A stretch of DNA of 64,000 bases from Lysinibacillus composti (GCF_016908465.1 NZ_JAFBDY010000009.1:87921-151920); one strand, 5' to 3'. Counted from the first letter of the stretch, positions 28,384 to 37,608 are shown. The notes: a model not told the origin generated them from the letters alone. Numbers and translations: made by a program.

Positions 28384-29222
28384 AGATACTTGTAACGGGT
28401 GCGAATGGCCAACTTGGTCAGGAACTTGTTCACCAGTTGAAAAACGCTGAAGTTGAACTCTTCTCATTTACAAAGGAAGAACTAGACATTACGAATTTAG
28501 AAAGTGTCTATCAAGTTACGAGAGAAATTCAACCAAATGTTATCATCAATGCGGCTGCGTACACAAAAGTGGATAATGCAGAAACAGAAAGGGACTTAGC
28601 TTTTTCTGTAAATGCTTATGGCCAACGAAATTTAGCTGTAGCTGCCGAAGAAATTAGTGCGAAAATTTGTTATGTCAGCACAGATTATGTGTTCGATGGG
28701 ACGGCAACAGCACCATATGAAGAACATGCATTAGTGAACCCTATAGGTGTCTATGGGAAATCAAAATATGCTGGGGAACAGTTAACGCAAAGCTTAAGCA
28801 CGAAGTATTTTATTGTTCGTACAGCATGGGTTTATGGTGAATATGGACCTAATTTTGTAAAAACAATGTTGAGATTAGCAGAAGAAAGAACAGAACTTGG
28901 GGTAGTTTCTGATCAAATAGGTTCCCCAACATACACCGTTGATTTAGCTGATTTTATAATAGCACTCGTCAAAACAGATAAGTATGGTACGTACCATTGC
29001 ACAAATAGTGGTACTTGTTCTTGGTATGAGTTTGCAAAAGCGATTTTTGAAGAAGCGGGCAAAGAAATCCTTGTCAATCCATTAACAACCGCTCAATATC
29101 CATCACCTGCGAAAAGACCGAGCTATTCAGTAATGGATGATTTGGCGTTAAGGATAAATGGGTTTGAACCGCGTAGACATTGGAGAGAAGCATTGCAATC
29201 TTTTCTTTCAGGCTTAAAATAA
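28380..29222 (+). CDS. rmlD: dTDP-4-dehydrorhamnose reductase
   Basis: A 280-residue reductase giving dTDP-L-rhamnose. [10 protein letters not shown] (about 7-16) binds [13 protein letters not shown] near 101 and YGKSKYAGE (YxxxK) near 126 are the active-site motifs. It is the last gene of the operon that starts at wzm, and it is followed by two hairpins. Confidence 0.94.
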   Translation: MKILVTGANGQLGQELVHQLKNAEVELFSFTKEELDITNLESVYQVTREIQPNVIINAAAYTKVDNAETERDLAFSVNAYGQRNLAVAAEEISAKICYVSTDYVFDGTATAPYEEHALVNPIGVYGKSKYAGEQLTQSLSTKYFIVRTAWVYGEYGPNFVKTMLRLAEERTELGVVSDQIGSPTYTVDLADFIIALVKTDKYGTYHCTNSGTCSWYEFAKAIFEEAGKEILVNPLTTAQYPSPAKRPSYSVMDDLALRINGFEPRRHWREALQSFLSGLK

Positions 29223-29247
29223 AAGAAAATCATTAAATAATAGAATG

Positions 29248-29279
29248 TAAGGTGAGTGTATGGAATACACTCACCTTAT
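29248..29279 (+). terminator. hairpin at the end of the glycan operon
   Basis: AAGGTGAGTGTA and TACACTCACCTT form a perfect 12-bp stem with a five-base loop. The following bases (TTATTTGGG) are only moderately U-rich. It lies 26 bases after the rmlD stop. Confidence 0.65.
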
Positions 29280-29358
29280 TATTTGGGCTACTAGATACAT
29301 AATTATTGCCCTTTATTATAGTGTAAATGGCTGATAGAATAGAATGGGCAGTATTTTA

Positions 29359-29389
29359 AAAAAAGGATAATGGGATTATATCCTTTTTT
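29359..29389 (+). terminator. A/U-flanked terminator before the GT2 gene
   Basis: AAAAAAGGATA pairs with TATCCTTTTTT around a nine-base loop and ends in six T. It sits only about 40 bases before the GT2 start, leaving little room for a promoter, so it may attenuate read-through from the operon. Confidence 0.7.
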
Positions 29390-29427
29390 CAGCAAAATCA
29401 ACTCTGGTGAAAAGAGGAATGATCAAA

Positions 29428-30294
29428 ATGGATTTAAGTATTGTAATCGTTAATTACAATACAAAGAAGCTAACGCTTGAATGTATTGACTCGATTTATA
29501 AAGCAACGATGAACGAAGCATTTGAGATTTTCATGGTCGATAACAATTCTTCAGATGATTCTGTTCAGGCCATAAAAGAAACCTTTCCAGAAGTAAAGGT
29601 CATCGCAAATAAAGAAAATGTCGGTTTTTCTAGAGCCAATAACCAGGCTATTAAAGTTTCAAAGGGACGCTATGTTTTATTATTAAACTCAGATACGATT
29701 GTTAAAGAAACGACGCTTTCAACGATAATAGCGTTTATGGACGATCATCAAGATATTGGGGCTACTGGATGTAAAGTAGTATTACCAGATGGAACGTTAG
29801 ACAAAGCCTGTCATCGAGGTTTTCCTACACCTGAAGCATCATTTTACTATATGGCAGGTTTAGCAGAGAAGTATCCCAATAACCATAAGTATAATAGTTA
29901 TCATAAAAGTTATTTAGATATGAATGAAATTCATGAGATTGATTGTTTAGTTGGGGCCTTTATGATGGTCCGTAGAGAAACAATAGTTGAAGTAGGAATG
30001 TTAGACGAAACGTACTTTATGTATGGTGAAGATATTGACTGGTGCTATCGAATAAAAGAAGCAGGTTGGAAAGTTTATTATTATCCAAAAGTATCGATTG
30101 TTCATTATAAAGGGGCAAGTAGTCGTAGAAAACCGTTTAAAATTGTTTATGAGTTCCACCGTGCTATGTTCATATTTCATAAAAATCATTTCGCTCCCAA
30201 ATATAATGTATTCATAAACGCTTTAGTTTACCTAGGAATATCGCTAAAGCTCTCCGCGGCTGTTACGTTAAATGCTATAAAAAAATCTCGATAA
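29428..30294 (+). CDS. GT2 glycosyltransferase, rhamnosyltransferase-like (WbbL type)
   Basis: A 288-residue GT-A-fold enzyme. Motifs: LSIVIVNYNT at the N-terminus, MVDNNSSDDSV near 39, ENVGFSRANNQAI near 66, LLLNSDT near 89 (the DxD-like metal site), and VGAFMMVRRE with YGEDIDWCYR near 200. This is the pattern of WbbL/RfbF-type rhamnosyltransferases, which fits the rhamnose genes just upstream. The ATG at 29428 is preferred because AGAGGA lies nine bases before it; in-frame GTG (29407) and ATG (29419) starts lack a usable ribosome site. The stop codon lies inside a long inverted repeat. Confidence 0.82.
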   Translation: MDLSIVIVNYNTKKLTLECIDSIYKATMNEAFEIFMVDNNSSDDSVQAIKETFPEVKVIANKENVGFSRANNQAIKVSKGRYVLLLNSDTIVKETTLSTIIAFMDDHQDIGATGCKVVLPDGTLDKACHRGFPTPEASFYYMAGLAEKYPNNHKYNSYHKSYLDMNEIHEIDCLVGAFMMVRRETIVEVGMLDETYFMYGEDIDWCYRIKEAGWKVYYYPKVSIVHYKGASSRRKPFKIVYEFHRAMFIFHKNHFAPKYNVFINALVYLGISLKLSAAVTLNAIKKSR

Positions 30295-30328
30295 CAAACT
30301 TAATATGATTTTTAAGTTTGTTATCGAG
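30287..30328. repeat. perfect 17-bp inverted repeat spanning a stop codon
   Basis: CTCGATAACAAACTTAA (30287-30303) is the exact reverse complement of 30312-30328, with an eight-base loop. The left arm contains the GT2 stop codon and the right arm ends about six bases before the next gene's ribosome site. There is no U-run afterwards, so it is not a simple terminator. Confidence 0.75.
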
Positions 30329-30344
30329 CATAAAAGGTGAAAAT

Positions 30345-31742
30345 ATGATAAGAGGAAAAGAACGCTTTTTAACGAGACTTTATATGGGAGTAGACTTTAT
30401 CTTTATTCAAGTTGCTTTCTTAATGGCTTGGTTTATTCGTTTTAATGTGTTAAAAGAAGAGGATATGGGCGCATATTTGCCACTAACTAGTTATTTTACT
30501 TGGAATATTGTCTATTCAGTGATTTATATTTTGATAGCATTTTTAGTTCGACTATATGTATCGAAACGAAGAATGAAATTCGCATCCGAAGTTTCGAGGA
30601 TTTTCCAAGCACATATTTTTAGTATGTTTGCTTTACTTAGTGTGCTCTTTACGGTTAAAACAATTGATATTTCACGTTTATACTTAGTTCTTTATTTTGT
30701 TTTATGTGTAATGTTAAGTGTCATTTACCGATTTGCGGTAAAACAAAGCTTACGAAAAATGAGAACGAAAGGCTTCAACAAACAATTTGTATTAATTTTA
30801 GGTGCGGGGTCTATCGGGAAAAGATATATGCAAAATTTATTGAACCATCCTGAATATGGACTTGAGGTTCTTGGATTCCTTGATGATTATCAAGGAGAAA
30901 ATAATTCTAAAATAAAAGTGTTAGGGAAACTAAGCGATTTAAATAAAATTCTAGAAGAAAAAATTGTAGATGAGGTTGTTGTGGCACTACCGTTAACAGC
31001 GTATCCAAAATATCAGCAAATCATCACAACTTGCGAAAAAGCTGGAATACGGGTGTCAATTGTTCCTGACTTTTACGATATACTACCTGCAAATCCGCAC
31101 TTTGAACAATTTGGCGATTTACCTATTATTAATACACGTGATATACCGTTAGATGAATTTGTAAATAGAATTTTAAAAAGATTGTTTGATATTGTCTTTT
31201 CATTAACGGCTATTATTTTTACTTCGCCAGTTCTTGTAATCATTGCGATTGGAGTGAAATTAACTTCGCCAGGGCCAATTTTATTTAAACAAGAACGTGT
31301 AGGATTAAACCGGCGTACATTTATGATGTATAAGTTTCGTTCGATGAAGCATATGACTGAAGCTGCTTCCAATACACAATGGACAGTCCAAAATGATCCG
31401 CGTCGAACAAAGTTTGGTACATTTATCCGAAAAACGAGCCTAGACGAACTTCCTCAATTCTTTAATGTCTTAAAAGGGGATATGAGTGTAGTTGGACCAA
31501 GACCAGAACGACCTTATTTCGTAGATCAATTTAAAGAAGAAATACCGAAGTATATGATTAAACACCAAGTGCGTCCAGGTATTACTGGATGGGCGCAAGT
31601 TTGTGGCTTACGTGGAGATACTTCAATTAAAGATCGAATTGATCATGACATTTATTATTTAGAAAACTGGACATTATTATTTGATGTGAAGATTGTCGTC
31701 AAAACGGTTATCAATGGTTTCATCAACAAAAATGCTTATTAG
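30345..31742 (+). CDS. undecaprenyl-phosphate sugar phosphotransferase (WsaP/WbaP type)
   Basis: A 465-residue polyprenol-phosphate hexose-1-phosphate transferase that would start glycan assembly on undecaprenyl phosphate. N-terminal membrane helices (about 10-125) precede a Rossmann-like CoA-binding domain (VLILGAGSIGKRYMQNLL near 148), then a re-entrant helix and the catalytic bacterial sugar transferase domain (about 275-465). Motifs there are KRLFDIVFSL, KQERVGLNRRTFMMYKFRSM, RKTSLDELPQF, GDMSVVGPRPERP and VRPGITGWAQV. The start at 30345 follows an AAAGGTGA site. In slg clusters the equivalent enzyme (WsaP) transfers galactose 1-phosphate; GalE downstream fits that. Confidence 0.88.
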   Translation: MIRGKERFLTRLYMGVDFIFIQVAFLMAWFIRFNVLKEEDMGAYLPLTSYFTWNIVYSVIYILIAFLVRLYVSKRRMKFASEVSRIFQAHIFSMFALLSVLFTVKTIDISRLYLVLYFVLCVMLSVIYRFAVKQSLRKMRTKGFNKQFVLILGAGSIGKRYMQNLLNHPEYGLEVLGFLDDYQGENNSKIKVLGKLSDLNKILEEKIVDEVVVALPLTAYPKYQQIITTCEKAGIRVSIVPDFYDILPANPHFEQFGDLPIINTRDIPLDEFVNRILKRLFDIVFSLTAIIFTSPVLVIIAIGVKLTSPGPILFKQERVGLNRRTFMMYKFRSMKHMTEAASNTQWTVQNDPRRTKFGTFIRKTSLDELPQFFNVLKGDMSVVGPRPERPYFVDQFKEEIPKYMIKHQVRPGITGWAQVCGLRGDTSIKDRIDHDIYYLENWTLLFDVKIVVKTVINGFINKNAY

Positions 31743-31771
31743 CAAAATTAAATAAAATATGTAAAAGTACT

Positions 31772-31805
31772 AATACCCTTACTGTATAATGACAGTAAGG
31801 GTATT
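31772..31805. terminator. 14-bp perfect hairpin between sugar transferase and gtaB
   Basis: AATACCCTTACTGT and ACAGTAAGGGTATT pair completely around a six-base loop, followed only by TGACTTT. It ends 23 bases before the gtaB start. The weak U-run makes it either a poor terminator or an mRNA-processing or attenuation structure. Confidence 0.55.
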
Positions 31806-31828
31806 TGACTTTAAATGGAGTGAATAAT

Positions 31829-32713
31829 ATGAAAAAAATACGTAAAGCGATAATTCCAGCAGCAGGGTTAGGTACTCGTTTCCTTCCTGTAACAAAAGCA
31901 ATGCCGAAAGAAATGCTTCCAATCGTTGATAAACCTACAATACAATATATAGTTGAAGAAGCCATCGCTTCGGGAATCGAAGATATCATTATTGTAACCG
32001 GAAAAGGTAAGCGTGCAATTGAGGATCATTTTGATCATGCATTCGAATTAGAGGCAAATTTAATTGAAAAAAAGAAATTTAAAATGTTAGAGAAAGTCCG
32101 ATTTTCATCAAATATCGATATTCATTATATTCGGCAGAAAGAGCCGCTAGGACTTGGACATGCCATTTGGTGTGCTCGTAATTTTATAGGTGATGAACCG
32201 TTTGCTGTTTTATTGGGTGATGACATTGTTGAAAGTGAGATACCATGTTTAAAACAGTTAATGAATCAGTACTCTCGAACATTCTCTAGTGTGATTGGTG
32301 TAATGGAAGTACCAGATAGGGATGTGCATCGATACGGAGTCATTGCTCCAGTTAATACTAATTCTCCTTTAATGCAAGTATCAAAGTTTGTTGAAAAACC
32401 AGCATTCAAAGAAGCACCTTCCAACTTTGCAATTATTGGACGTTATATTTTAACACCTGAAATTTTCGGTTTCCTTGAAGAGAAGAACAAAGGAAAAGGT
32501 GGAGAAATCCAATTAACAGATGCCATCGAACAACTTAACACGATTCAACAAGTATTTGCATACCAATTTAAAGGCAAACGTTATGATGTTGGAGAACAAC
32601 TTGGATTTATTGAAACAACAATCGACTTTGCTTTAAAACGTGAGGATTTAAATGAAGGTATAAAACAGTTAATACTGGAAAAAGCAAAACAATTAAGTGG
32701 TGAAAATTTATGA
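31829..32713 (+). CDS. gtaB: UTP-glucose-1-phosphate uridylyltransferase
   Basis: A 294-residue GalU/GtaB enzyme making UDP-glucose. Signature: [31 protein letters not shown] from residue 6, [14 protein letters not shown] near 57, and [10 protein letters not shown] near 127. The ATG at 31829 is chosen from the GGAGTGA site; an ORF extension to 31805 runs into the upstream hairpin. It overlaps galE by four bases, so UDP-glucose formation and epimerisation are coupled. Confidence 0.92.
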   Translation: MKKIRKAIIPAAGLGTRFLPVTKAMPKEMLPIVDKPTIQYIVEEAIASGIEDIIIVTGKGKRAIEDHFDHAFELEANLIEKKKFKMLEKVRFSSNIDIHYIRQKEPLGLGHAIWCARNFIGDEPFAVLLGDDIVESEIPCLKQLMNQYSRTFSSVIGVMEVPDRDVHRYGVIAPVNTNSPLMQVSKFVEKPAFKEAPSNFAIIGRYILTPEIFGFLEEKNKGKGGEIQLTDAIEQLNTIQQVFAYQFKGKRYDVGEQLGFIETTIDFALKREDLNEGIKQLILEKAKQLSGENL

Positions 32714-33681
32714 TTTTAGTTATTGGTGGAGCAGGATACATCGGTAGTCATGTTGTAAAGGATTTAGTAAAAAGAAAACAAGTAGTTGTACTCGATAATT
32801 TGAGCACTGGTCATCGCTGGGCAGTGGATGAAAAAGCTACATTTGTCGAGGGGGATTTAGGAGATGAACGAGTATTACAAGCGCTTTTTGAAACGTATCC
32901 AATTAGAGCTGTCTTACATTTTGCTGCGTTTAGTTTGGTAGGCGAATCAGTTCGAAATCCAATGAAGTACTATGAAAATAACGTAGCAGCTACACTTAGC
33001 CTCTTAAAAGTGATGCATAAAAACAAAATTGAAAAGTTTATTTTTTCATCAACTGCCGCAACTTATGGCATACCAGATGTTGAGATAATAGATGAGACAA
33101 CTCCTACAAATCCAATCAATCCATATGGCCGATCTAAACTAATGGTCGAACAAATGCTAGCGGATTTTGCAACTAGTTTTGGAATGAAGTATGTAGTATT
33201 ACGATATTTTAATGCAGCTGGTGCCTATGAAACTGGTGAAATAGGGGAAAAACATGATCCAGAAACGCATCTAATTCCCTTGGTATTGCAACATTTGCTT
33301 GGTGTACAAGAGTCTATTTCTGTCTTTGGTACTGATTATCCAACACCAGATGGTACATGTATTCGTGACTATATCCATGTTACGGATTTAGCAGATGCAC
33401 ATATTAAAGCGTTGCAGGCACTTATAGACGGTAAAATCGAAACAGCTACTTATAATTTAGGAAATGGTAATGGGTATTCGGTAAAAGAAATTATTGAAAC
33501 ATGTGAAAAAGTAACGGGTCGTAAAGCGAATATAAAATTTGCGGAACGTCGCACGGGAGATCCAGCAAGACTTGTTGCTAATTCCAAAAAGATTGAACGT
33601 GAATTAGGTTGGAAAGCACTAATTGGCATTAAAGGAATTATTCAAAGTGCATGGAACTGGCATCAATTACATAAAAAGTAA
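32710..33681 (+). CDS. galE: UDP-glucose 4-epimerase
   Basis: A 323-residue extended SDR that interconverts UDP-glucose and UDP-galactose. [10 protein letters not shown] (about 6-15) binds [11 protein letters not shown] near 117 and YGRSKLMVE (YxxxK) near 142 are catalytic. NPYGRSK and RYFNAAGA are typical of GalE. It overlaps gtaB by ATGA. UDP-Gal or UDP-GalNAc from this enzyme would feed the priming transferase. Confidence 0.92.
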   Translation: MILVIGGAGYIGSHVVKDLVKRKQVVVLDNLSTGHRWAVDEKATFVEGDLGDERVLQALFETYPIRAVLHFAAFSLVGESVRNPMKYYENNVAATLSLLKVMHKNKIEKFIFSSTAATYGIPDVEIIDETTPTNPINPYGRSKLMVEQMLADFATSFGMKYVVLRYFNAAGAYETGEIGEKHDPETHLIPLVLQHLLGVQESISVFGTDYPTPDGTCIRDYIHVTDLADAHIKALQALIDGKIETATYNLGNGNGYSVKEIIETCEKVTGRKANIKFAERRTGDPARLVANSKKIERELGWKALIGIKGIIQSAWNWHQLHKK

Positions 33682-33698
33682 AATTGCTATAAATTATT

Positions 33699-33726
33699 GC
33701 CAACTATCTTAGGAGCGTTGGCTTTC
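33699..33726 (+). terminator. possible terminator after galE
   Basis: GCCAAC and GTTGGC pair around a 12-base loop, followed by TTTCTTTATTTT. The stem is short, so confidence is moderate. Confidence 0.5.
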
Positions 33727-33783
33727 TTTATTTTATATGTGATAATATTATAGTGAAATAAAACTAGAAATGAGGATATTAAA

Positions 33784-35073
33784 TTGGTCAACAATTTAGT
33801 ACAAACGACACTATTGAATTGTTCTTTAGAAACAAAACTTATAGAAGCATATCATCAAAAAGTTAATGAAATACATAGATATTTAGAGACTACTAATGAT
33901 TTAACAGGATGGGTGGAATATCCTTTTCAAAATCATGATAACTTGTTATTAGAAATTGAAAATGCAGCAAATGAAATACGTACGGTAGCAGATGTACTTG
34001 TGGTTGCTGGTATTGGAGGTTCTTTTTTAGGCGCACGTGCCATTCAAGATGCATTAACACCTTATTTTGGTAATGCCAAAAATGGAATTGAGGTTATTTA
34101 TGTTGGTCAAAACATGAGTGGTGCATATATAAATCAATTGATTGACTATATAAAAGATAAAGAAGTTTACGTTAATGTTATCTCGAAATCTGGTGGAACG
34201 ATGGAGCCGGCATTAGCATTCCGTGTTATGAGACAATATATGGAAGAGCGCTATGGAAAAGAGTCGATTGAACGTATTATCGTTACTACGGATGCTGAAA
34301 AAGGATTATTAAAGAAAATGGCTGACAATTCAGGTTACCGTCAATTTGTAATACCTTCCGATATTGGAGGGCGTTACTCGGTATTAACACCTGTTGGTTT
34401 GCTTCCAATTGCAGTTGCAGGTATAGATATTCGTGCACTCATGCAAGGCGCGAAAGTAGCTGCTTTAGAAATGCAGGAATCTGATTTAGAACATAATCAT
34501 GCATACCAATATGCGGTTACGCGTCATATGTTATATGAGCAAGGTTTTAAGATAGAGTTATTAGCTTCATTTGAACCAAGTCTCAATAAATTTCATGAGT
34601 GGTGGATGCAATTGTTTGGTGAAAGTGAAGGGAAACAGAAAAAAGGTTTGTTTCCTACCTGTGTAAATTACTCAACTGATTTACACTCAATTGGTCAGTT
34701 TATTCAAGATGGTAGTCCAATTTTATTTGAAACATTACTTCATTTCCATGAAATTGAAGGCGATTTTTCAGTACCTTTCGACACGCGAAATGAAGATGGT
34801 TTAAATTATTTATCGAATCGAACTTTTAATGAAATCAATGCTATATCTAAGCAAGGAACAGCACTTGCTCATGCTGATGGAGGTGTGCCAGTAATTCAAC
34901 TTGAGTTACCAAAACTTGATGCATACCATCTTGGGTATTTAATCTACTTCTTCATGAAAGCCTGTGCTATGAGTGCGTGTTTGCTTGAAGTGAATCCATT
35001 TGATCAACCCGGGGTAGAGGCATACAAACGAAAAATGCTTGAATTGTTGCAAGAAGAGAAAGTGACAACATAA
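33784..35073 (+). CDS. pgi: glucose-6-phosphate isomerase
   Basis: A 429-residue phosphoglucose isomerase with TTG start after TGAGGA. SIS motifs: VVAGIGGSFLGARAIQDAL near 77, VISKSGGTMEPALAFRVM near 135 and IGGRYSVLTPVGLLP near 197. The length is slightly below the usual 445-450 residues of Bacilli, though no motif is missing. It is a housekeeping enzyme, but in this position it supplies glucose 6-phosphate for the nucleotide sugars made by GtaB, GalE and RmlA. Confidence 0.92.
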   Translation: MVNNLVQTTLLNCSLETKLIEAYHQKVNEIHRYLETTNDLTGWVEYPFQNHDNLLLEIENAANEIRTVADVLVVAGIGGSFLGARAIQDALTPYFGNAKNGIEVIYVGQNMSGAYINQLIDYIKDKEVYVNVISKSGGTMEPALAFRVMRQYMEERYGKESIERIIVTTDAEKGLLKKMADNSGYRQFVIPSDIGGRYSVLTPVGLLPIAVAGIDIRALMQGAKVAALEMQESDLEHNHAYQYAVTRHMLYEQGFKIELLASFEPSLNKFHEWWMQLFGESEGKQKKGLFPTCVNYSTDLHSIGQFIQDGSPILFETLLHFHEIEGDFSVPFDTRNEDGLNYLSNRTFNEINAISKQGTALAHADGGVPVIQLELPKLDAYHLGYLIYFFMKACAMSACLLEVNPFDQPGVEAYKRKMLELLQEEKVTT

Positions 35074-35170
35074 GCATGAAAGAAACTTGATTAGTTCCAA
35101 ATTACCAGACCTATGAAACCGTAAAGCAAGCAACGTTTAGATAGTTATAAGTTGAATAATCATTGAAGAT

Positions 35171-35202
35171 AAAGTCTACCAACAAAGGGTAGGCTTTTTT
35201 TC
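35171..35202 (+). terminator. terminator after pgi (copy A)
   Basis: AAGTCTACC-aacaaa-GGGTAGGCTT followed by TTTTTT. Together with the preceding GTTGAATAATC it is nearly the same as the terminator at 37089-37116 on the far side of the next gene. Confidence 0.85.
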
Positions 35203-35339
35203 ATGATTAAGTACTAATATATACCTGGGAATTTAGTTACTCTTTATAAAATCCGAAGGAAATTATTAGACTGCTAGAGTAAATACTGGGATAATATGGA
35301 TAGAGTTTAGTTGTATATTGGAAGTTGGAGGGAGATATC

Positions 35340-36911
35340 ATGAAGTATTTAAAGAAATATGTAGTGCCGACATTAATCGCGGCTGCTCTCTTTTCCACTG
35401 CGGGCGTTTCAGCTGAAGCCAAAGGAAAAGGGTTCAAGGATGTACCAAATAATGTTGATTACTATCATACTGTGCAAAAGCTAGTTAATTTTAAAATCAT
35501 CGGAGGCTATTCTGATGGCACATTTAAGCCTGGGAATTATGTAACCCGTGGCCAAGCTGCGTCCATGATTGCGAGAATTTTAGGTGTTGATTTAAAAAAT
35601 GTGAAGGACCCTGGCTTTAAGGATGTATCGACAGCATATACGCACTATCCTGCGATTGCGAAGTTAACAGAGGTGGGTATTTTTGATGCAAATGAGAAAT
35701 TTAATCCGAATCGTCAACTAACACGCGCGGAAATGGCCGATATTTTAGTGAATGCTTTTAAACTTGAATCGGTTGTTCTTCAATCATACGATGATGTGAA
35801 CAAAGATAGTGACTATTACCAAGTAATTGGGACGATCGGTGCGCTTGATATCACACGAAATGTAGGAAAGTTCCGTCCGGAAGATGGCGTGAAACGTGCC
35901 AATTTTGCCGTCTTTATTGAACGTGTGATTAACTTTAAACGAAATGATAATAAATATGATGACATCTGGGATTCTTGGGGAACATGGGACAATAAAGGTG
36001 TTATCAAGCCACCAAAAGATGCAGATGATGATCCCAAACCAAATATAGATCCCAAACCATCTGAAGATGCTCAAAAAGTAGAAGATCTTAAAAAAGCAAT
36101 AAAAGATGTCGTTGATAATTTAGAAGACGCACAAGAAGAAATTGATGATATATTAGAAAATTTAGAGGAAGCTATTGAAGAAGATGATGACGATGATATT
36201 GAAGAAGAAAAAGATAATTTATCGAAGGCATTAAAGAATTTAGATGCATTCATTCAGGATGCTGAAGAAGTATTAGAAACAGCACAAAAAGCCAACTACA
36301 GTGAGCTTCAAAGTAATGAAGATCAATTAGAAAATGCCATTAGAAAGGCTAATAAAGCAGCTAAAGAAGCTTATGCCCAGACTTTCGATAAAGAGTATTA
36401 TGAAGAAATTTTGGAGGAAGCTCTAGAGGACCTTGAAGATGCAATCGATGATGCAGAGAGATCCTTGAAGAATAATGGCTTATCTGTACTTAAAAGAGAT
36501 TATAAAGCGTTAGAATCTGCATTAAAAGATGCTGAAAAAACTTTTGAATCATACGAAGATAGTAATGTTGATTCGCTAGATGATGAAGCAAAAGATTTAG
36601 AAGAAGCAATTGAGGAAGCAGAAGAGTTAATCAAGGAAGTGGAGGAAACACTTGAAGACAAACTAGACAATCAAGTGGAGTATTTTGAGGACTTATTCGA
36701 TAACATTTTGGATGAGTTAGATGAAGCCGTCGATAATAAAGATAAAAGTGATATTTATGATGCGCAAGAAAGACTAGAAGCTGAAATCGAAAATGCTGAA
36801 AAACTACAAAAAGATTACAGTGACCTTGACATTAAAGCCCTAGATAACGAAAAAGAAACGCTACAAGTAGCAATACAAAAAGCGAAAGACGAACTGAAAA
36901 ATTCAAAATAA
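35340..36911 (+). CDS. SLH protein with long acidic coiled coil
   Basis: A 523-residue secreted protein with start at 35340 after GGAGGG. The signal peptide ends near AGVSA (about 25). Three SLH domains follow at about 30-80, 90-140 and 145-195, with motifs YVTRGQA, QLTRAEM and GVKRANF. After a charged, proline-rich linker (about 200-235) the rest (about 240-523) is an almost uninterrupted, strongly acidic amphipathic helix rich in Asp, Glu, Leu and Ala, broken into repeating segments of about 60 residues. It is probably a rod-like spacer or surface filament held in the wall by SLH. The ligand is unknown. Confidence 0.85.
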   Translation: MKYLKKYVVPTLIAAALFSTAGVSAEAKGKGFKDVPNNVDYYHTVQKLVNFKIIGGYSDGTFKPGNYVTRGQAASMIARILGVDLKNVKDPGFKDVSTAYTHYPAIAKLTEVGIFDANEKFNPNRQLTRAEMADILVNAFKLESVVLQSYDDVNKDSDYYQVIGTIGALDITRNVGKFRPEDGVKRANFAVFIERVINFKRNDNKYDDIWDSWGTWDNKGVIKPPKDADDDPKPNIDPKPSEDAQKVEDLKKAIKDVVDNLEDAQEEIDDILENLEEAIEEDDDDDIEEEKDNLSKALKNLDAFIQDAEEVLETAQKANYSELQSNEDQLENAIRKANKAAKEAYAQTFDKEYYEEILEEALEDLEDAIDDAERSLKNNGLSVLKRDYKALESALKDAEKTFESYEDSNVDSLDDEAKDLEEAIEEAEELIKEVEETLEDKLDNQVEYFEDLFDNILDELDEAVDNKDKSDIYDAQERLEAEIENAEKLQKDYSDLDIKALDNEKETLQVAIQKAKDELKNSK

Positions 36912-36920
36912 CAATTAACG

Positions 36921-37050
36921 GAAGATGGTAACACTTTGGACAAAAATGCATTAAATGTAGATGACTTTAAAAGGTAATATAAAAAGAAAATATCCAGAGC
37001 CTATTACTAATAGTATAGTGGTCAAAGATGGAAAAGTCGTAAAACAATAA
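36921..37050 (+). pseudogene. remnant of a surface-protein C-terminus
   Basis: Two short in-frame pieces look like decayed coding sequence. EDGNTLDKNALNVDDFKR ends at a stop near 36977, then KRKYPEPITNSIVVKDGKVV ends at 37048-37050. Neither has a start or ribosome site. They lie between the SLH gene and the second terminator copy, as if an older gene end had been left behind. The protein family cannot be told. Confidence 0.35.
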
Positions 37051-37088
37051 TCGCTTGAATAGTATAAAGGTGAATAATCTAAAGGAGA

Positions 37089-37116
37089 AAGTCTATCGAA
37101 TTAGGTAGGCTTTTTT
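37089..37116 (+). terminator. terminator (copy B)
   Basis: AAGTCTA and TAGGCTT (one G-U pair) flank a loop, followed by TTTTTT. The stem and the upstream GGTGAATAATC match copy A at 35171-35202. Confidence 0.75.
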
Positions 37117-37297
37117 ATTGTTGGTTTATAGTTTTGCCGGGGTGTTATCGTAAAAAATTTCTTTACAATTGGTTCAAATTCTCTTGAGACTACAGAAAAT
37201 CTGTGCCATATTACAACACGTTACAAGGGCAAAGTAAAGATAGCTAATAACTGTTTATTTATGACAAATTTAATAAAACTATTACAATAGTATTTCG

Positions 37298-37326
37298 TTG
37301 ACATAAAAAAAAGAGATAGGTAGAAT
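37298..37326 (+). promoter_or_regulatory. sigma-A promoter of the RND efflux operon
   Basis: TTGACA, exactly 17 bases, then TAGAAT (5 of 6): the best promoter I can see in the window. Transcription from it would give an untranslated leader of about 275 bases before the lipoprotein gene. Confidence 0.75.
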
Positions 37327-37413
37327 TTAGTTGAACTGGTAAGTCCAAAAATGACTAGATGTTCCAAATGATAAGGGGGATATAAAATTTTAACAGTACA
37401 TAATCTTTTTAAC

Positions 37414-37508
37414 CTTGTTCGGTAAGTCATGTCGACAAGACCGACAACCTTCAAGGCCCCCCGTTAATAGCACGCGATCTGTATGTCTTAACAAGACATT
37501 GTCGACAT
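37414..37508. promoter_or_regulatory. palindrome-rich operator/leader region
   Basis: Three dyads lie within 95 bases. ATGTCTTAACAAGACAT at 37483-37499 is a perfect 7-3-7 palindrome of the size bound by TetR-family repressors. ATGTCGACAA (37429-37438) and TTGTCGACAT (37499-37508) are exact inverted copies. TTGTTCGGT (37414-37422) and ACCGACAA form a further hairpin. The region lies downstream of the promoter and 100-190 bases before the efflux gene, so it could hold repressor sites or a structured leader. Confidence 0.5.
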
Positions 37509-37608
37509 CCAAGGCCTATTATGTAGCCTAAACTTGATTTTGAAATCTGGAATCAATTAGCCATGAAGTAATGATCTATCTAATTTTTTAAGTGAGAGGA
37601 AGAAAAAA

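Noticed and set aside
37221..37454. Minus-strand frame of 77 codons in the gap before the efflux operon.
   Set aside because: No ribosome site, and it overlaps a near-consensus plus-strand promoter and the palindromes.
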